From Cognatundibacterium crateris (GTDB lineage: Bacteria > Pseudomonadota > Gammaproteobacteria > Burkholderiales > Burkholderiaceae_D), in NCBI RefSeq assembly GCF_010078235.1, contig NZ_JAABOS010000002.1, positions 486,388 through 550,387 of the forward strand: a stretch of DNA of 64,000 nt. The letters run 5' to 3'. Below the pieces are notes generated by a model. The model did no database searches. It was not told where the DNA came from and worked only from the letters and a program-made list of their open reading frames with translations. Positions within the stretch are counted from its first letter, which is position 1; the number at the start of each line of letters is the position of its first letter. Made by a program: the position numbers and the translations under genes. Below are positions 1 to 7,984 of this stretch, one piece after another.

Positions 1-619
1 GGCCATGAAGGATTTGAAAGAGCGCGTGACTGATGAGCTGATGCCGCGAGCATTCGGCGTAAAGCGCTTGACGCACGTCTGGATCGATACCATCAACCAT
101 TGGTTAGTGATTGATGCATCGAGCTCAGCACGCGCCGATGAAGTCATCAAGTTACTGCTGAAATGCTGCGACAAGATCCCGCTGGAGAGCCTACGCGTAA
201 ACATTAGTCCACAAACAGCAATGACAGCCTGGCTGGCTGGCAACGAGGCACCTAAAGGCTTCACTATCGATAAGGACACTGAGCTCAAGAGTGCGAATGA
301 AGATAAAGCCACCGTGCGCTATGTGCGTCATACGCTGGAACCGAACAACATTAGCGGGCACATAGCAGACGGCAAGCAATGCACAAAGCTTGCACTGACC
401 TGGAATGATCGCGTCAGTTTCGTGCTGACCGATGCCCTGACCATCAAACGCATTAAGCCACTGGATGTGCTGGATGATGACCAGGATAAGGGTATGAATG
501 AAGAAGAGCGTTTTGATGCTGATTTCGCGCTCATGACGGGTGAATTGGCAACTCTGATCGATGATCTGGTGTTTGCGCTGGGTAGCGAGCCGTCCCCTAC
601 ATCAATTGAGGGGAAGTGA
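1..619 (+). CDS. rdgC: Recombination-associated protein RdgC, C-terminal part (cut by window edge)
   Basis: The frame is open at the left edge, so the true start lies outside and about 205 C-terminal residues are visible. RdgC proteins are about 300 residues long and form a ring around double-stranded DNA that limits RecA-mediated exchange. The visible part matches the family in its WIDTINHWLVIDASS stretch and in the acidic C-terminal segment ending near ALMTGELATLIDDLV. Phages of beta- and gammaproteobacteria often carry rdgC in early recombination or replication operons, which fits the position ahead of a methyltransferase. The identification is from memory of the family. Confidence 0.85.
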   Translation, partial: AMKDLKERVTDELMPRAFGVKRLTHVWIDTINHWLVIDASSSARADEVIKLLLKCCDKIPLESLRVNISPQTAMTAWLAGNEAPKGFTIDKDTELKSANEDKATVRYVRHTLEPNNISGHIADGKQCTKLALTWNDRVSFVLTDALTIKRIKPLDVLDDDQDKGMNEEERFDADFALMTGELATLIDDLVFALGSEPSPTSIEGK

Positions 620-620
620 G

Positions 621-890
621 ATGTGCGACTTAGACTTGGTTCAGTTTTACGCAGAGCTCTATGCTGAAGCCCTGCGTATTGCGTCAATGAGTTCAGCGAA
701 CATGCCATTTTCAGCAAAAACGTTAGCCAGCGAAAGCATATTAATTGCAGATGTTGAAACTGCCGAGGCAATCATCAAGCGAATGATGGAGGACGGCAAA
801 ATAACTGAGACATCTCCTGGCTATTACGCATGCAAGTCAGAAGTCATCAAGCGCGCCGATTCATCCAACTGCAACGAGGTGGCCGCATGA
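621..890 (+). CDS. Small hypothetical protein
   Basis: 89 residues beginning MCDLDLVQFY. The ATG lies directly after the rdgC stop, and the sequence GAGGGGAAGTGAG just upstream is a strong ribosome binding site. The protein is mostly helical and ends EVAA. Its stop overlaps the methyltransferase start (ATGA at 887-890), so it is likely translationally coupled to it. A region near residues 45-70 (AETAEAIIKRMMEDGKI followed by a short strand) could be a small winged-helix fold, but I do not recognise the family. Confidence 0.7.
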   Translation: MCDLDLVQFYAELYAEALRIASMSSANMPFSAKTLASESILIADVETAEAIIKRMMEDGKITETSPGYYACKSEVIKRADSSNCNEVAA

Positions 891-2764
891 GGCGCGATAA
901 CTTTACGATGCAACTCGGATTCCCCCATGAGTTGATCATTGACAATTTTGCTGGCGGAGGTGGAACTAGCGAAGGATTAGAGCAAGCGCTTGGGCGGCCG
1001 GTCGATATCGCAATTAATCACGATCCTGAAGCTCTTGCAATGCATGCCATAAACCATCCGCATACGATGCACATATGTGAAAGTGTTTGGGATGTAGATC
1101 CAATTAAGGTAACAAATAACCAGCCGGTAGGCTTAGTTTGGCTATCACCTGACTGCAAGCACTTCAGCAAGGCAAAAGGCGGCACCCCAGTCGAGAAGCG
1201 GATACGTGGTCTTGCCTGGATCGGGATGCGCTGGGCAGCAAAGTGCAAGCCTCGCATGATCATGCTGGAAAATGTTGAAGAGTTCCAGGATTGGGGGCCA
1301 CTCATCATTGACGCTAGTGGAGAGGCCAGGCCAGATCCATCTAAAAAGGGTAAGACCTTTGAGTCTTTCGTTCGTCAACTGCGCGGACACGGATATCAGG
1401 TTGACTGGCGAGAGCTGCGCGCCTGCAATGACGGCGCCCCGACAATTCGCAAGCGATTATTTCTTGTTGCTCGACGTGACGGGGTCAAGATTGGTTGGCC
1501 TGACCATGCTTATGGCGCTCCAACAAATCCCGCTGTACTCGCACGCAAGCTTTTGCCATGGGCAACTGCTGCTCAGTGCATAGACTTTAGCATTCCTGCG
1601 CAAAGTATTTTCAGTCGAAAGCGCCCACTGGTAGTTAATACAGAACGCAGGATAGCCAAAGGACTCTTGCGCCACGTACTGACCTCAGCAAAGCCATTCA
1701 TAGTCAGCACAAGTGAGCAAACCATTTCTGCCAACCCTATGTCAATAGGCAATCCGTTAAGAGCTATCGCTAAGGAAAATTTCAACTGCCCTATTCTTGC
1801 TCCTTTCTTAAATGAGCACGCAAATGCAAGCAGTCAGCGCACTATGCCAGCAGACGCCCCACTGCGTACTGTGTGCGCACAAGTGAAAGGCGGTCACTTT
1901 TCTGTCGTCGCTCCCACACTAACGCCAATGCGAGGCACTAGCGAAGCGCATCTTGGGGGGCATGATATCAATGCTCCGCTATCCACAATTTCCGCTGGCG
2001 GAACTCATCATGGCCTAACATCTGCCCACTTGGTCACAATTGGTCATGGAGAGCGAGCAAGGCAGTGCGCCGAGACGCTAAAAATCGAGCCTAAATTGAA
2101 CGATGAGATAAGTGATGGAGTACATAAAAGTCTAATTGCAGCATTTCTTGAGCAGGCCAATGGGGGATTTTACGATGGTGATGGTAGGGGTGTTGATGAG
2201 CCAGTTTCTACGATTACCAGTTCTGGCAGTAACCAGCGCCTAGTAATGGCATATTGCATAAAGTACTACTCTAGCGGAGGTCAATGGCAAGGTCTTACTG
2301 AGCCGATGCATACATTACCGACGAAAGCCCGCATGGGACTTGTTCAGACTGTCCAAATTGCCGCCGATTGCCTGGATGAAGAACACCGGGAGCGAGCTCG
2401 CCTATGTGCGAAATTACTGCATACCCATTTGCCGGAATATTTTACTAAGCCTGCTGAAATGGTGATTTTTTATCATTCCGGTCAATGGTGGGTTTTGGTC
2501 GATATTACCTTACGCATGCTCAAAGCGAGGGAATTATTCAACGCACAAGGATTCCCGTCTACGTACATCATTGACGAGATACCCAATCCTTCCTTGTTGT
2601 TTTCAGATGGCATTCAGGTAGCGAACCCTTTGGAGGTTCCTCGCATACCACTTTCAACAGTTGCTCAAGTACGCATGTGCGGCAATAGCGTTTCGCCAAA
2701 TCAGGCGAAGGCCTTGGCAATTGCGAACTTCAAACATGAAAAGCAATTGGCGAGGGTTGCATGA
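887..2764 (+). CDS. DNA (cytosine-5)-methyltransferase
   Basis: 625 residues. It transfers a methyl group from S-adenosylmethionine to cytosine C5, probably protecting phage DNA from host endonucleases. C5-MTase motifs appear in order: motif I FAGGGG (21-26), motif IV in variant form SPDCKHFS with the presumed catalytic Cys at 90, motif VI ENVEE (128-132), a motif VIII-like TIRKR, and motif X GNSVSP near residue 600. Residues about 270-500 carry several copies of a P-x-TI...LV module in place of a compact target-recognition domain. The start at 887 is preferred over an upstream in-frame start at 830 because it gives an ATGA overlap with the preceding gene and puts motif I at the usual distance from the N-terminus. 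No partner endonuclease is adjacent. Confidence 0.9.
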   Translation: MRRDNFTMQLGFPHELIIDNFAGGGGTSEGLEQALGRPVDIAINHDPEALAMHAINHPHTMHICESVWDVDPIKVTNNQPVGLVWLSPDCKHFSKAKGGTPVEKRIRGLAWIGMRWAAKCKPRMIMLENVEEFQDWGPLIIDASGEARPDPSKKGKTFESFVRQLRGHGYQVDWRELRACNDGAPTIRKRLFLVARRDGVKIGWPDHAYGAPTNPAVLARKLLPWATAAQCIDFSIPAQSIFSRKRPLVVNTERRIAKGLLRHVLTSAKPFIVSTSEQTISANPMSIGNPLRAIAKENFNCPILAPFLNEHANASSQRTMPADAPLRTVCAQVKGGHFSVVAPTLTPMRGTSEAHLGGHDINAPLSTISAGGTHHGLTSAHLVTIGHGERARQCAETLKIEPKLNDEISDGVHKSLIAAFLEQANGGFYDGDGRGVDEPVSTITSSGSNQRLVMAYCIKYYSSGGQWQGLTEPMHTLPTKARMGLVQTVQIAADCLDEEHRERARLCAKLLHTHLPEYFTKPAEMVIFYHSGQWWVLVDITLRMLKARELFNAQGFPSTYIIDEIPNPSLLFSDGIQVANPLEVPRIPLSTVAQVRMCGNSVSPNQAKALAIANFKHEKQLARVA

Positions 2765-3168
2765 AACGAATATCCGAGAGAATAACTGGCAAACAGCAAA
2801 CTTACTTAGCGGACTTCCACGACGAAGTTAAAGCCGTGGCACGCAATTACGCATTGAGCCGGTATGTTGGTGAGAAGTACAGAATCATCTCAGATAAAGA
2901 GATTACCGGCCAGTATTGCGGAGTCCTAGGCGTTCGCATGGCAATTGTCTGGGGTGTAACACGCGGAACTGCGAATCGTAGGCTGCAGGCACTTGCAGCA
3001 TATGGCGTGTTTCGCGAACCGCGCTACGGACATACTCACTGCGATAGCTACAAGGTATCGGAAGAATTGGGCGTCCAGTACGTCAACGAGGCTATTCAAC
3101 ACTGGATTTCCGTAGGCTACAGCCAGACAGAATTCCGAGAAAAAATCCATTTAGAAAGTAAAAAATGA
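2761..3168 (+). CDS. Hypothetical protein with a winged-helix-like segment
   Basis: 135 residues, overlapping the methyltransferase stop by four bases. Residues about 65-95 (WGVTRGTANRRLQALAAYG followed by VFREPRYG) look like a recognition helix and wing of a winged helix-turn-helix, so DNA binding is plausible. The position after a methyltransferase in an early operon would suit a regulator or replication-linked protein. No family is recognised. Confidence 0.75.
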   Translation: MKRISERITGKQQTYLADFHDEVKAVARNYALSRYVGEKYRIISDKEITGQYCGVLGVRMAIVWGVTRGTANRRLQALAAYGVFREPRYGHTHCDSYKVSEELGVQYVNEAIQHWISVGYSQTEFREKIHLESKK

Positions 3169-3674
3169 GCAACCTTCAACAGCACATTGGCAATAAAACA
3201 GTAGGCACTGGAACCACGCCTGGCGCCTACCAATTTGATCGGTTAATCAAAGCATTACCGGTGACAAATCTAAATACAGCAAGAAAATCAGATGAATTGA
3301 TTTCGGAGTTGCTTGCGAACGTCAACGAATATGCTCCAGAGACAGTAACAGCACTACTTGCATACGAAGCAGCCCAATATATTAAATCACTGGAAGAGGA
3401 AATTGCCAAATTAAACCGGAAATCAATCCACGGTTTAGAAATTACTGCCGCTCAGCTGCAAGAAGTGCTGGACTTTGTATTTGCCGATGCCGATGCACGA
3501 GATGACCACGAAAGCAGCGCTCGAATAGCCTTCCTACCAGCCGAGTATGCCCCGATTGGCGATAACAACATACGGATGAAGCCGGGGCTTTACGCATGTG
3601 ACGCAGAATATCCTGAGGAGGGCTGGATCCCACTTTTTGACGATGCTGATAACGATGACGGCGGTGCAGCATGA
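3165..3674 (+). CDS. Hypothetical early protein
   Basis: 169 residues, no recognised domain. A short helical stretch around 75-90 (KSLEEEIAKLNRK) may be a coiled coil. The C-terminal third is acidic and ends DNDDGGAA. It starts with an ATGA overlap on the previous gene and ends in the GGTGCAGCATGAG junction that recurs through this operon. Confidence 0.7.
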   Translation: MSNLQQHIGNKTVGTGTTPGAYQFDRLIKALPVTNLNTARKSDELISELLANVNEYAPETVTALLAYEAAQYIKSLEEEIAKLNRKSIHGLEITAAQLQEVLDFVFADADARDDHESSARIAFLPAEYAPIGDNNIRMKPGLYACDAEYPEEGWIPLFDDADNDDGGAA

Positions 3675-4321
3675 GCCAATTACCACAACGCGACGAAACC
3701 AAGCCAGCTGAACAGCAAGGACTGTTTCAAAAATTCATTGTTGCACGCACAGACGGCAAAGACGCGCCAGGGCAAAAGCATTGCGGGTGCGAATATTTTG
3801 TTCTGGACGTGAAACATGACCAACACGCAAAAGCGGCACTGGCAGCATATGCAATTGCGTGCGCGGAAAGCCATCCAGATTTAAGAAACGATTTGGTGCG
3901 ACGTTATGCCCTGCCGCCGCCTGAAGTGGCACATAAACCATCCGGCTATTTTAAAGCAGATTTAAATGGCAATTTATTATGGGGGCAGGATTGCGTAAAC
4001 GAAGAGGATGTTTTTTTCAATGGCATTGACGAAATATCCAGACCTTTCTTTATGGCACCGCAAGAATTAGTTAGCCTGGAAGTGGAAAACAGAAAATTGA
4101 AGCTTCGTTTAAATCGAAACGTTTCTTTACTTGCTAATGAAACTTTGCAGTCTGAAAAAGAAAGCCTTTTGCTGCAAATAGCCGAACTGCGCGAAGTGCT
4201 GGAGCTGGCAAAGAACGGACTGCAATGGTACCAGGATCAATTCCCGGAGGTTGCCAGCGAGACGGACTATGAAACTATGGAGCGCATCAATGCAGCGCTG
4301 GAAGGTGTTGAAAATGACTAA
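3671..4321 (+). CDS. Hypothetical early protein with coiled coil
   Basis: 216 residues. The N-terminal part contains an F-I-V-A-R-T-D-G-K-D-A-P-G-like stretch and the pattern CGCEYFVLDVKHD around residues 35-47, seen in many small phage accessory proteins. Residues about 130-190 form a leucine-rich coiled coil. The end resembles phage proteins with a closing NAALEG motif. It overlaps both neighbours (3671 and 4314), consistent with a coupled operon. Function unknown. Confidence 0.7.
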   Translation: MSQLPQRDETKPAEQQGLFQKFIVARTDGKDAPGQKHCGCEYFVLDVKHDQHAKAALAAYAIACAESHPDLRNDLVRRYALPPPEVAHKPSGYFKADLNGNLLWGQDCVNEEDVFFNGIDEISRPFFMAPQELVSLEVENRKLKLRLNRNVSLLANETLQSEKESLLLQIAELREVLELAKNGLQWYQDQFPEVASETDYETMERINAALEGVEND

Positions 4322-5021
4322 TGAAAAACAAGCGGTTGTTACGGTTGAAAAAGACGGAAATATGTGGTGCGCCAAAGGCGAAGGGTTTATTGACCTGCAA
4401 ACCAGTGAAAACTATGCTTTTGGCAATACACGGGAAGAAGCAATCGATAATTATTTTATTGCCGCTGTAGCAAAACTCAATGTATTGCCAGTCCCATCAG
4501 TTACCGATCTGGAAAAGCATGCGGTTAAAAAAGACGGATCAAGACATGATATTTGCAGACGGATTGAATCAGACCTGAAAATTCAAAACGAGCAGTTGTG
4601 CGATCAGGCCGAAGCCCTGCGCCAAGAGAATGCCGAACTCAAAGCCCAGCTGGAAAAAGAGCGCATGCGCTTGGCAGGCTGTGCCACAGCGGCACTGATG
4701 AATACGGAGGAATCAGTTAAAGACCGTATCAGCAGTGACAACCCTTACTGGTCAGCATCCTATGGCGACATATGCAATGCTGTGGATCGTGAAATTGCAC
4801 TGCGCAATGAGAATCAGCAATTGAAAAGCGTCATTGACTCTGCGCGAAGCGCAATTGAGGTGCTACTGGATTATGCCAGCCCACCGGAAGCTAACTGCAG
4901 CTGTCATATTTCCCCGACTTGCAATGATTGTATCAATTACGGGAAACAGCGCGAAGATGTGGAATATGTAGAGTCCATAGATAAGGAACTTTGCATAGCA
5001 CTGAAAGGCGGTGTGGCATGA
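4314..5021 (+). CDS. Hypothetical early protein with coiled coil
   Basis: 235 residues. Residues 1-55 resemble a small alpha/beta domain like those of HicB-type antitoxins (DGNMWCAKGEGF then REEAIDNYF), but the match is weak. A coiled coil follows around 90-125 with LRQENAELKAQLEK, a motif shared with other genes of this phage. Three CxxC-like cysteines occur near residue 205. It ends LKGGVA at the recurring junction. The start at 4314 is chosen over 4251 because the latter would overlap the previous gene by 71 bases. Confidence 0.65.
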   Translation: MTNEKQAVVTVEKDGNMWCAKGEGFIDLQTSENYAFGNTREEAIDNYFIAAVAKLNVLPVPSVTDLEKHAVKKDGSRHDICRRIESDLKIQNEQLCDQAEALRQENAELKAQLEKERMRLAGCATAALMNTEESVKDRISSDNPYWSASYGDICNAVDREIALRNENQQLKSVIDSARSAIEVLLDYASPPEANCSCHISPTCNDCINYGKQREDVEYVESIDKELCIALKGGVA

Positions 5022-5500
5022 GCTACGAACAATTGCGCGAGCAATGCGCCGTCGCGTGTTATGAGGCGATAAAAGGTGAAATGGGCGAATCTTGGTTCGC
5101 AAAACAAATCGCAGACGTAATTCGCGCCTTGCCCCTTCCTGATCAAAAACCTATAGAGCCGATTGGTTTTGTTTATTTGTGGGGCATTGGAAAAATGCGA
5201 GCAGATAACAAAATCTATGCCTCGTTCAAAGAATGCAACGACCAAGCAAAGCTAGTCAAAAGTTGCACGGAAGTGCATCAAGTCTACACCGCGCCGCCAT
5301 ACACCGAAGCACTTCACAAAGAGAATACCGAACTGCGCAAGTTGTCTGACGACTTATTGAGCACTCTATCGAAGCGGTGCTATGTAATGAGTGAGTCGAA
5401 TCTTCCCGGGTACCGACTTCTGATCGGGTTTGAAGGCTTAGAAGATGTACAGGCTGCACACTCCGCGATAGTCAACATCAAGAAAGGCGGTGCAGCATGA
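5018..5500 (+). CDS. Hypothetical protein, EQCA/IRALPLP paralogue family (copy 1)
   Basis: 160 residues. The N-terminus LREQCAVACYEAI and the segment VIRALPLPD near residue 35 are shared with the proteins at 6920-7375 and 60683-61135, as is a central KENTELRK coiled-coil segment and the ending KKGGAA. The family appears to be phage-specific, and I cannot assign a function. The start at 5018 makes an ATGA overlap with the preceding stop. Confidence 0.7.
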   Translation: MSYEQLREQCAVACYEAIKGEMGESWFAKQIADVIRALPLPDQKPIEPIGFVYLWGIGKMRADNKIYASFKECNDQAKLVKSCTEVHQVYTAPPYTEALHKENTELRKLSDDLLSTLSKRCYVMSESNLPGYRLLIGFEGLEDVQAAHSAIVNIKKGGAA

Positions 5501-5991
5501 ACGTAGCATACCAAGCAATGCTCTTCGCACGTGAAAAGCATAAGAGCCAAGTTCGCAAGTACACGGGCAACCCATACGCCGACCATCTGGCGGAAGTCGC
5601 AGGCATTGTGGCGACGGTCGATAAATCGCCCTTATCAATCGCAGCTTCGTGGTTGCACGATTGCGTAGAAGATCAAGGCGTGAGCATTGAAGAAATTAAT
5701 GATCGCTTCGGCGTGGGTGTTGCTTCGGCTGTCGAATTCTTATCTGACATGGAACAGGGCAACCGAGCGGAGCGGAAAGCCGCGTCGCGCATTCGATTGG
5801 CTGCGGCACCTGGATGGGTGCAAACAATCAAATGCGCAGACATGATCAGCAACACCTCCAGCATTGTGATGCACGACCCGAAATTCGCTGTCACGTATCT
5901 GGATGAAAAGCGGCTGCTGCTGGACGTTATGACTAAAGCCAACCCATTACTATTGACTATTGCACGCGATCAGATAGGCGGTGCAGCATGA
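5497..5991 (+). CDS. HD-domain phosphohydrolase
   Basis: 164 residues covering one HD domain. Metal-binding residues are visible: His30 (YADHLAEV), His54-Asp55 (WLHDCVED) and Asp115 (KCADMISN). The spacing and the GNPYADHLAEVAGIV block match the SpoT/MESH1-type (p)ppGpp hydrolase branch, which removes the 3'-diphosphate from alarmones. A different nucleotide substrate cannot be excluded. In a phage early operon it could dampen host stringent signalling. It overlaps both neighbours and ends QIGGAA. Confidence 0.8.
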   Translation: MNVAYQAMLFAREKHKSQVRKYTGNPYADHLAEVAGIVATVDKSPLSIAASWLHDCVEDQGVSIEEINDRFGVGVASAVEFLSDMEQGNRAERKAASRIRLAAAPGWVQTIKCADMISNTSSIVMHDPKFAVTYLDEKRLLLDVMTKANPLLLTIARDQIGGAA

Positions 5992-6254
5992 GCTGCGGAT
6001 ACAAAGGAAGGCACTTCGGTGCTACTTATCAGGATGCAACTTGCATTGACGGCTACCTTTGGGATCTTGATAGCTGCGATGAGCCAGGCGGAGCGCTCTA
6101 TCACGGAGGCGACATAGGCTGTCCATGCTGCAATACAAAGGCGTATCTTGAATATTGTGACTTCAGGCCATCGGGCAACGCTAAGCAGCGGCGAATCGAC
6201 ATAAGGAGCAAGATTAGAAACATACACAACAAAATAAATGGAGGTCGTATATGA
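5988..6254 (+). CDS. Small cysteine-rich protein, possible zinc ribbon
   Basis: 88 residues. A CPCC motif near residue 45 and further cysteines (Cys3, Cys19, Cys30) suggest metal binding, and CPCCNTKAYLEYC is typical of small zinc-ribbon phage proteins. The C-terminus is basic. It is coupled to its neighbours by ATGA overlaps. No family identified. Confidence 0.65.
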   Translation: MSCGYKGRHFGATYQDATCIDGYLWDLDSCDEPGGALYHGGDIGCPCCNTKAYLEYCDFRPSGNAKQRRIDIRSKIRNIHNKINGGRI

Positions 6255-6565
6255 GCCACACAAGAGAACAAGCCAAAGAACTGTGGTGTCCGACGGTACG
6301 GGTTGTGCGCCATGAAGTTGTCCGCCGCGAAACTGCGAAAGTAAGCGGTCTGGTCGCAATTACAGAAGACCATCACATCGTAAGCGGCTGCAACACCGAC
6401 ACAATGGGCGGCGTGCGCGTTCCCGCAATCTGCCGCTGCATCGCAGACCAGTGCGCCACATGGCGCTGGGTTCCGGGAGGGCTAAAGAGCAGCGCAGGTG
6501 ATCGTCACCCAACAACACGAGGCTACTGCGGTCTGGCCGGTCGTCCGGAGGTGGCGCCATTATGA
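6251..6565 (+). CDS. Hypothetical protein with conserved tryptophan/cysteine core
   Basis: 104 residues. The core pattern LWCPTVRV near the start, then ICRCIADQCATWRWV and GYCGLAG, is seen in many small phage proteins of unknown function, and the cysteines may bind a metal. The preceding ATAAATGGAGGTCGTATATG gives a strong ribosome binding site. The stop overlaps the next start at 6562. Confidence 0.65.
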   Translation: MSHTREQAKELWCPTVRVVRHEVVRRETAKVSGLVAITEDHHIVSGCNTDTMGGVRVPAICRCIADQCATWRWVPGGLKSSAGDRHPTTRGYCGLAGRPEVAPL

Positions 6566-6723
6566 CCAATATACGAAACCTGATCAGCCGAAACAAGCGT
6601 GAAGGGCGTTATCTTGGCTGGCGTAAGTCAGCAGGCCATCAGCGGATGGGATATCAAATGGGGTACACGCTGCGCGATCTGGCAGCGATGCGTAAGGGGT
6701 CTGTAGAGGAGGTAATGCTATGA
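6562..6723 (+). CDS. Small basic hypothetical protein
   Basis: 53 residues, rich in Arg and Lys (LISRNKREGRYLGWRK). It fits exactly between neighbours with ATGA overlaps at both ends, which is the main support that it is translated. The tail LRDLAAMRKGSVEEVM could be a short DNA-binding helix. The codons near its end (GAGGAGGTAATG) also provide the ribosome binding site of the next gene. Confidence 0.55.
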   Translation: MTNIRNLISRNKREGRYLGWRKSAGHQRMGYQMGYTLRDLAAMRKGSVEEVML

Positions 6724-6923
6724 CGCCCATCGAACTCAAACCATACGGCGCAGGGCATCCGCATTACGTCCTTGCAGAGCGCATCCTTTCCTGGCACCTA
6801 ATCGATTACAACGGCAGGCACGGCACTTGTATTGTGCTCGATAACGGCAAGGAAATGAATTGCGGAAATTGGCCGCGTGAAATCGCGGCAGCTATTGAAA
6901 ATTTGAAAGCGGGTACAGCATGA
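6720..6923 (+). CDS. Small hypothetical protein
   Basis: 67 residues, apparently a small beta-rich domain (RILSWHLIDYN then TCIVLDNGKEM) closing with a helix. It has the strong ribosome binding site GAGGAGGTAATG just upstream. The ending KAGTA and the ATGA overlap follow the pattern of this operon. Family unknown. Confidence 0.6.
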   Translation: MTPIELKPYGAGHPHYVLAERILSWHLIDYNGRHGTCIVLDNGKEMNCGNWPREIAAAIENLKAGTA

Positions 6924-7375
6924 ACCAACTAGAACAACCAAGAGAGCAATGTGCAAAGGTTTGCGATGAGCAAATATCCGATGATCTCCGAAACCGCGCT
7001 GATGTATGCGCCAACGCAATCCGCGCCATTCCCCTACCTGATGTTCGGCTCTCTATTGGCAACACGTTTAATGAGCGCGTTTTGAACGTTCTCGGCGAAA
7101 CCTGGAATCTGGTCAGCTTTCCGCTTGAGCAGCCATTTAAGGCGCAAGCGCGCAGTGAAATTATGCGTTTAATGACGGAAATTGTATTAATGCGCAATGA
7201 GCCTACAGTTGAAGAGCTACGCGCTGAGAATGAGCAGTTGCGAAACGCACTGGAGCAATACCACGCTTTCGCCTCTATGAGACGCGATGAACTTGGCTGC
7301 TTATCGGACGAACTGGAAAGCATCGACGCTTATGCCAAATCTGTGCTCGACAGCAGTAAAGGCGGTGTAGCATGA
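6920..7375 (+). CDS. Hypothetical protein, EQCA/IRALPLP paralogue family (copy 2)
   Basis: 151 residues. It shares REQCAKVCDEQ at the N-terminus, NAIRAIPLPD near residue 38, the coiled-coil segment LRAENEQLRN and the ending SKGGVA with the proteins at 5018-5500 and 60683-61135. The middle parts differ, so the copies have diverged or been shuffled around shared ends. It is the last sizeable gene of the early operon. Confidence 0.7.
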   Translation: MNQLEQPREQCAKVCDEQISDDLRNRADVCANAIRAIPLPDVRLSIGNTFNERVLNVLGETWNLVSFPLEQPFKAQARSEIMRLMTEIVLMRNEPTVEELRAENEQLRNALEQYHAFASMRRDELGCLSDELESIDAYAKSVLDSSKGGVA

Positions 7376-7437
7376 GCCGCCGTCGCGCCCCCAAGCCCTA
7401 ACTCTAAAGATCACTAATTCGCAGATAAACAAAGTTG

Positions 7438-7473
7438 AAAGCCCGCAACTCAATAAAGAGTGCGGGCTTTTTT
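7438..7473. terminator. Bidirectional intrinsic terminator
   Basis: AAAGCCCGCA and TGCGGGCTTT form a strong stem with a T run on each strand. It lies between the convergent early operon (ending 7375) and the late lysis genes (ending 7472), so it should stop transcription from both sides. Its right arm touches the stop codon of the Rz gene. Confidence 0.85.
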
Positions 7474-7984
7474 ATTCAGCAAAGCATTTGCTGATTCGGA
7501 CTTCATTTTTGAACGATTCAAAGTCAATGATTATTTTGTCTCGATCTTCTGCGAATCGGTAAAGACGCTCCTCAACATCTCTAGGGAGTCGGGTAGTCGT
7601 TTTTTCGACATCTCCGCCGGTGCTGGCGCCTTCGACTCCTGCGGCAAAGCCTTCACAGATGGACTTTGGGACGCGCAGGCCGCCAATGATGCTAGTGCGA
7701 CCGTCAGCAATAACTTTGTCATATTTAGTTTTAAGTGCGCCATACATTTCCTCACGATTTAGTCTTTCTTGCTTTATCTTCCCGGCTTTAATGGCTTCTT
7801 CAGCCTTATTTTGAGCATCTTTTTCGACCAACGCTAAACTCTCGCGCAGAATGCGATCACGGTCTTTTTTTTCCCAAGAGGCTTTCTCCCTCTCCATCCC
7901 AGCGATGCCTCCAAAGTATTCGCCGGCAGAATAGGAACAAATACTTATAGCGATGATGATAAGAATGTATTTGCCATATGTCAT
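7472..7984 (-). CDS. Rz-like inner-membrane spanin
   Basis: 170 residues. An N-terminal signal anchor (about residues 5-24) is followed by a long charged helical periplasmic region, the usual form of i-spanins that join inner and outer membrane in the last step of lysis. Position agrees: it starts with an ATGA overlap on the transglycosylase and carries a lipoprotein gene inside it in another frame. Sequence similarity to Rz is not obvious, so the call rests on architecture and context. Confidence 0.75.
   Translation of the reverse strand: MTYGKYILIIIAISICSYSAGEYFGGIAGMEREKASWEKKDRDRILRESLALVEKDAQNKAEEAIKAGKIKQERLNREEMYGALKTKYDKVIADGRTSIIGGLRVPKSICEGFAAGVEGASTGGDVEKTTTRLPRDVEERLYRFAEDRDKIIIDFESFKNEVRISKCFAE
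7531..7722 (-). CDS. Rz1-like outer-membrane lipoprotein spanin, nested in the Rz gene
   Basis: 63 residues, encoded entirely within the Rz-like gene in a different frame. It has a short lipoprotein signal peptide with lipobox LAAC (acylated Cys16), followed by a proline-containing mature part (ALPQESKAPAPAE). This nested arrangement is characteristic of lambda-type Rz/Rz1 pairs. An in-frame upstream start at 7755 is possible, but the Met at 7722 gives a normal signal peptide. Confidence 0.75.
   Translation of the reverse strand: MTKLLLTVALASLAACASQSPSVKALPQESKAPAPAEMSKKRLPDSLEMLRSVFTDSQKIETK

Noticed and set aside
830-886. Upstream extension of the methyltransferase
   Set aside because: It would overlap the preceding gene by 60 bases; the start at 887 has an ATGA overlap and normal domain spacing.
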